A stretch of 64,000 bases of DNA, taken from the NCBI RefSeq assembly GCF_964204645.1, contig NC_134030.1, positions 18,793,110 through 18,857,109 on the forward strand, read 5' to 3'. Numbering within the stretch: the stretch's first letter is position 1; each line of letters starts with the position of its first letter. The position numbers and the translations under genes were made by a program. Below, one piece after another: positions 59,650 through 64,000 of the stretch. The DNA comes from Tubulanus polymorphus. Taxonomy: Eukaryota > Nemertea > Palaeonemertea > Tubulaniformes > Tubulanidae. The notes below the pieces were generated by a model. It searched no databases and was not told where the DNA came from. It saw only the letters and a list, made by a program, of their open reading frames with translations.

Positions 59650-62600
59650 ATGGCTGCTCTTAAGTCTAAGTTCTTGACTTCATCATTTTTTAAACGCATC
59701 CGATATCACGCGTTACCACCAGTAGCGACAACTGTTTCAAAAAGAAATCATTCTGACGAGAACAAGTAAGTCGAGTTTGGTTGTGTGTATGATTAACAAA
59801 GAAACACGAACCGGGTTCCAGTTCCACAGTCCGAGTTGTAATATGGTCCCGAGAAAAAAGTGAACATTGAAAATGAATTAATTTTAACTCACAACTGTGG
59901 AACTGGTTCCAGGTTATGTTTGATTTCGATTCCTGAAATTTTAGATATAAGGTCTCCTAGTTTCCTAGTTTTTCATCAATACTGAAAACCGGGTGCGTCA
60001 CTTAAATTGTGTCCAATAAAAAGAAACAAATTTAAATGCGCACTATCCGCGTCGAGAAATTGCAGCTCTTCTATTGTTGATAGAAATGAAAATCCGTCCG
60101 CCCGCATCACGCACCAACGTTTCGCAGTCGTCGTTTTCAATGTTTGCTGGCGTACGTCGTTTCGTCTTATCTCTCTGACACAATGAGTACTCTACGTTCG
60201 ACTGTGGCAATCGAGGTTTCCACTTGTGGCAAGCGAGGATTCACCAGGTTCGCTAGACAACCACTCCCGGATTCTTCTCATATTCAATTAAAGTCTATCC
60301 ATAATTTCTCGAATTCTTTGAATGGTGATCAGTAAAAACCACCTTAAATATGAACCTTAAGATCATCTGAGTTTATCAAAATGAGTGATTTGCCTAATTT
60401 CTGATGAGAAAAAATCTAGATGAAAGTTGATTGAAAATGAACTAGATTTTGACGGGGTTGTCGCACCGTTACGCACGCCATCTAGCGGGATAGCTGGTGG
60501 CACGTAGTCCTCATTCATGGTCGTAGAGAATTTAGAAATGACGTGTCGTGTCAAACGATATTTTCTGAAACTGGTCGGTCTCACTTTAAACGACGACAGT
60601 ACTCTGTGAAGGAGGCATCAAAAATTAGAGTAAAAATCACCCTCCCTCGTTTCGAAAGAAGTAGGAAATTGTTTTTATTTCAGTTTTTTTTATTCAACGA
60701 ACTAGATAAAATAAGTATTCGCCCGCCCCCACCATGTTTTGAAAATATTTGGGACGAGAAACCATGAATAACTAATCAGTGCCCTAATGCATAATTACAG
60801 GTCCAATTCACTAATCGGACGCCATTTTCTGACGCTCAAAGATTTCGAAGCCGATGAAATAAAGCAACTACTGTGGACCGCTATGGATTTGAAACAGCGG
60901 ATTAAAGAGGACAACGAGGTAGATCGCTTTAGAACCATGATGTTATCATCTTTATAACATCGCACTAACGAATTAGATTATCGGTTATCGCCATCTTGAT
61001 GTTTCTAGACATATCGACCACTTACTGGAAAATCTATCGCTGCCTTGTTCCAGAAGAGAAGCACAAGAACGAGAACGTCCACTGATATAGGTCTGATACA
61101 AGGGCGCAGCAGAATCCTTTCAAATAATCCGCATATAATTCATTCTGAAATATCTCGCATAAGATCGCCGGTCTGGCCGAGCTTTCACTGCTGGCTTTAT
61201 GGAAAAACATATTTTCTCCAACTCTCATTTCAGGAATGTCTCTTTTGGGTGGTTACAGCATATTTCTGAGTTCCAGCGAATGCCATCTAGGAACGAATGA
61301 ATCTGTAAAAGATACGGCTAAGTAGGAAGCCCACAAAATTCACGAGAAGTAGTTCGATGACAATTATCACACTTAAACGTACATTTTCTACGTGTTTTTC
61401 AGAGTTTTGTCGGGTTTTGTTGATTGTATACTTGCTCGTGTTTTTCGTCAAACAGACCTCGATGAACTTGCTAGCGAAGGATCGGTGCCGATCATCAGCG
61501 CTATGTCCGAACGCTATCACCCACTACAGATTTTAGCCGATTTCCAAACATTGCAGGTAAAATGGACACTGTTAAATCGTTTGAAAATGTTTGAACAAAA
61601 AACATAGGCTTGTATGAGATTTAGGATTTAACCGTTTTGGTTTTAGGAACACTTCGGAGGATTAAAAGGCCTTCGAGTGGCTTGGGTTGGTGATGGCTAC
61701 AATAACATTTTGCATTCACTGCTAATGGGCTGTCCAAAACTTGGCATGGACATAAGTGTTGCCACTCCGAAGGTAAGTATCCGCGTAAAACATCTCATTT
61801 AGGCTCGAAAATGATACATTGTTTCCCCTAATCGGCCGGCTCATTTCGTAGCAAACTGCGATAAAATTTGGAACAGTATGAATTCATATTTTTAACTGTC
61901 AGGTATGTTACGCAGTAATGTACCGACCGGCTGGGTCAATCTTTAAGCTTAGCAGAAATAAGTAACAAGGTAGCAATTTTAAGCGTAATTAAAGTATCGC
62001 ATACTAAGATATAGAGATAAAATTGAAAAATTCGATATACATTCTAGGGGTTTAACGCCGAATCTGCTGTTGTCGCCGATGCCACACTGTTAAGCGAACG
62101 GGTAAAGACCTCTTATTCTGAGCATAATAGCATATATTTATTCGCGATGCGTGCTTGCTATAAATGTCGTTGGCAAATTTCAGCACAATACGGGTATATA
62201 TTTCACGAGCGATCCACGCGAAGCGGTTTACGGAGCCAACGTTATCATCACCGAATCGTGGGTCGCCCTGGGACAAGAAAGCGAAATCAAAAACCGACTC
62301 AAACCGTTTCACGGATATCAAGTCGACGAAAATGTACGTATGATTTATCATTAGCACTCGCACGCATACGTAAGTAAATACGCAAAATGTAATTTCGGTG
62401 ATTATATGAACAATCTTTTTACAAAGTCGAACTCATCGTACTAGGTTAAAAGTAAATTTGATGCAATGTGATTGCATTTTTTGGTAACATTTACGTGGTG
62501 TATTCTATAAGTGTAAAAGATTAACGGAACTTTCGTAAAAAGATCCAAGTCATCGGTAATCGGTCAGTTGTTCCTGTGTTAAAAGTTGATGAAAATCGCG

Positions 62601-62963
62601 TTGCCGGATGCTGTATTCCTGCACTGTTTACCGAGAAAACCACTAGAAGTTACGGATGATATATTCTACAGCGAAAAGAGTTTAGTCTTCCAGGAAGCAG
62701 AAAATCGACTATGGACAGTGATGGTAATCAATCAATTTGATATAGGAATCTATACAAGATTAGAAGCAGTTTTAAGTACATGCATAGATTGAAAAGTAAC
62801 GAGGATTTCGTTTAGGCGTTTGAAAAGTACAAATGCTCTAATTTATCATCATAATATGCAGTTTGTTCGCATTGTTCACGTCATGATTTCCTCCTAATTT
62901 CAGGCCGTCATGCTGCACCAACAAATGGATCACCAATGCAAGTTAAAAAGACCGCTGTTCTAG
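59650..62963 (+). CDS. OTC: Ornithine carbamoyltransferase, mitochondrial (ten exons)
   Basis: Joins carbamoyl phosphate and ornithine to give citrulline in mitochondria. Exons: 59650-59765, 60801-60918, 61009-61090, 61234-61321, 61403-61556, 61647-61772, 62048-62101, 62184-62333, 62586-62723, 62904-62963. All introns are GT-AG, phases agree, and the product is 361 residues against about 354 in vertebrates. A basic, hydroxylated leader ([20 protein letters not shown]) fits a mitochondrial targeting peptide. The carbamoyl-phosphate site is [11 protein letters not shown] (exon 3), with HPLQILAD in exon 5. Exon 6 has the [12 protein letters not shown] ornithine-side loop and exon 9 has HCLPRKP. 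No lesion is seen. The last exon ends KRPLF. Confidence 0.93.
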
Positions 62964-63649
62964 AACGTGCTAACGAGACATTCGTTAATATGGATTCTTT
63001 GATGAATTCGATGTATTTGGATAAAATCAATAGTTTTACTCTTACTTCGTATTCTAATGCAGGGACGTTTTCTTATGATGTCATGAATTCAAGTTCAAGT
63101 TTCATATCTATTCATTGGTTTGATTATAACCAACATGCGAAGATATTTTTGAAATGGTGTATCGTACAAGGGCAGCTTCCCTCAAAAAATTAACTTGGAA
63201 AAAGTAAATTTCTCAGACTTAGTACGTATAGGCCTACCCAGAAGTTTCTTAAATCTAAGGACGTCTACATTAGAATCGGGGAATCCACTTATTTCTTAAA
63301 TTATCAAAATGGCGGCTATACAAGAGAAATAACACCCTCGAAATTATGGAATTCATCGCCTAGTTCATCGCAGTATTCACATTTCGTTTCCCCCGCGGAG
63401 GGTTTCGTTTCCTCACGCGGGTCACCGGTATCCTGGAACTCTCCATTTTGAATGTATAGATAGCGTTCATTTTTTTTTGTTCAATTAAAAAGTTTAAATA
63501 GGCTTCGCTTAAAATGCTATAATTAAGCGCGTGGATGGGTATCTAATTGATTCAAAGTCGACTACTTGGTCTGGGTTGGTTTGGCAATTCTCAATTTTAG
63601 TGACATTTTGAAATACTCGGCTGAATCATTCGAACTGGTTCAAGAAACG
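62964..63649. other. 3' flank of the carbamoyltransferase gene
   Basis: 3' UTR and spacer. A frame at 62936-63193 is a shadow of the last exon. No other gene is seen. Confidence 0.5.
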
Positions 63650-63766
63650 ATGGCTGAAACTAGACGTATCGGCCCCACCCCGCGCGGTTGCGCCACCGTG
63701 CGGGATTTACGCGAAGCAACAAACACAAACATGGCCACTCTCTCAATTTTCAATGATAGAAATCGT
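63650..63766 (+). CDS. Possible first coding exon of an unknown gene
   Basis: ATG at 63650 opens 39 codons (MAETRRIGPTPRG...) up to a good donor CGT|GTGAGC at 63767. Local G+C content is higher than the flanks, as in coding exons here. There is no homologue recognised and no second exon inside the window. Confidence 0.25.
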
Positions 63767-64000
63767 GTGAGCATTTCAATTATTTCGGCTGTTAGGGTTT
63801 TAAGGAACAATATAAGTTGATGATGTGATATGGCGATGTTAATTAATGATAATTCCGCAGTGAAGCTAGTCACGAACGGTGCCGATTGAGTGTACAGCTG
63901 CCAAAAACACTGAAATGTGCGTAGTTGCGTAACTATTTGCAGTGAATTGCAGACGAAACATGAAGCCTTAACGGCCGTTTAGAAAATTTTTATACCAATC
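63767..64000. other. Window end, nothing assigned
   Basis: If the exon at 63650 is real, this is its first intron. Confidence 0.3.

Overview
This is a eukaryotic, intron-bearing invertebrate genome segment. The receptor cluster resembles GRL101-type receptors (first described in a pond snail). With a mitochondrial-type ornithine carbamoyltransferase gene and a Maverick/Polinton element, it points to a lophotrochozoan, most likely a mollusc. The species cannot be fixed from the sequence alone.

Layout. (1) 1-180 is the 3' end of an open frame made of 33-bp repeats. It encodes 9-residue peptides separated by Lys-Arg and looks like a neuropeptide precursor. (2) 478-3462 is a decayed Polinton relic with inverted arms, internally deleted and interrupted by a TTAA-flanked MITE. 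(3) 3928-37034 holds four tandem copies of a very large receptor gene: CUB-type repeats, two C-type lectin domains, LDLa repeats, leucine-rich repeats and a rhodopsin-like 7TM. Copy 1 is intact. Copies 2 and 3 carry a shared nonsense codon plus private lesions. Copy 4 is cut off in its last exon. Between successive receptors, on the opposite strand and tail-to-tail, lies a two-exon gene for a small secreted eight-cysteine peptide. Two of its three copies are intact and the middle one has a stop. Receptor and peptide were duplicated together as a unit of about 9.6-10.2 kb.

(4) 37035-54970 is a nearly complete 17.9-kb Polinton with inverted repeats of about 780 bp. The + strand carries protein-primed DNA polymerase B, small proteins, a probable minor capsid protein, membrane proteins, the major capsid protein and a zinc-finger protein. 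The - strand carries the packaging ATPase, a chromodomain integrase, two unknown proteins and an HNH-type nuclease. Several genes have single lesions, so the copy is recent but probably dead. Its left flank is receptor copy 4 and its right flank is a LINE fragment, with no matching 6-bp target duplication.

(5) 54971-64000 holds the LINE 3' end, a 47-bp tandem repeat, a single-exon GPCR (56517-57464), the ten-exon ornithine carbamoyltransferase gene (59650-62963) and a possible first exon of another gene.

The most interesting signal is the co-duplicated pair of a multidomain 7TM receptor and a secreted cysteine-rich peptide. The two intact peptide copies differ only at amino-acid-changing positions, which is what fast diversifying selection would produce. 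The Polinton has unusual palindromic ends, a CCAAT-box array and a shared promoter-like motif overlapping its start codons.
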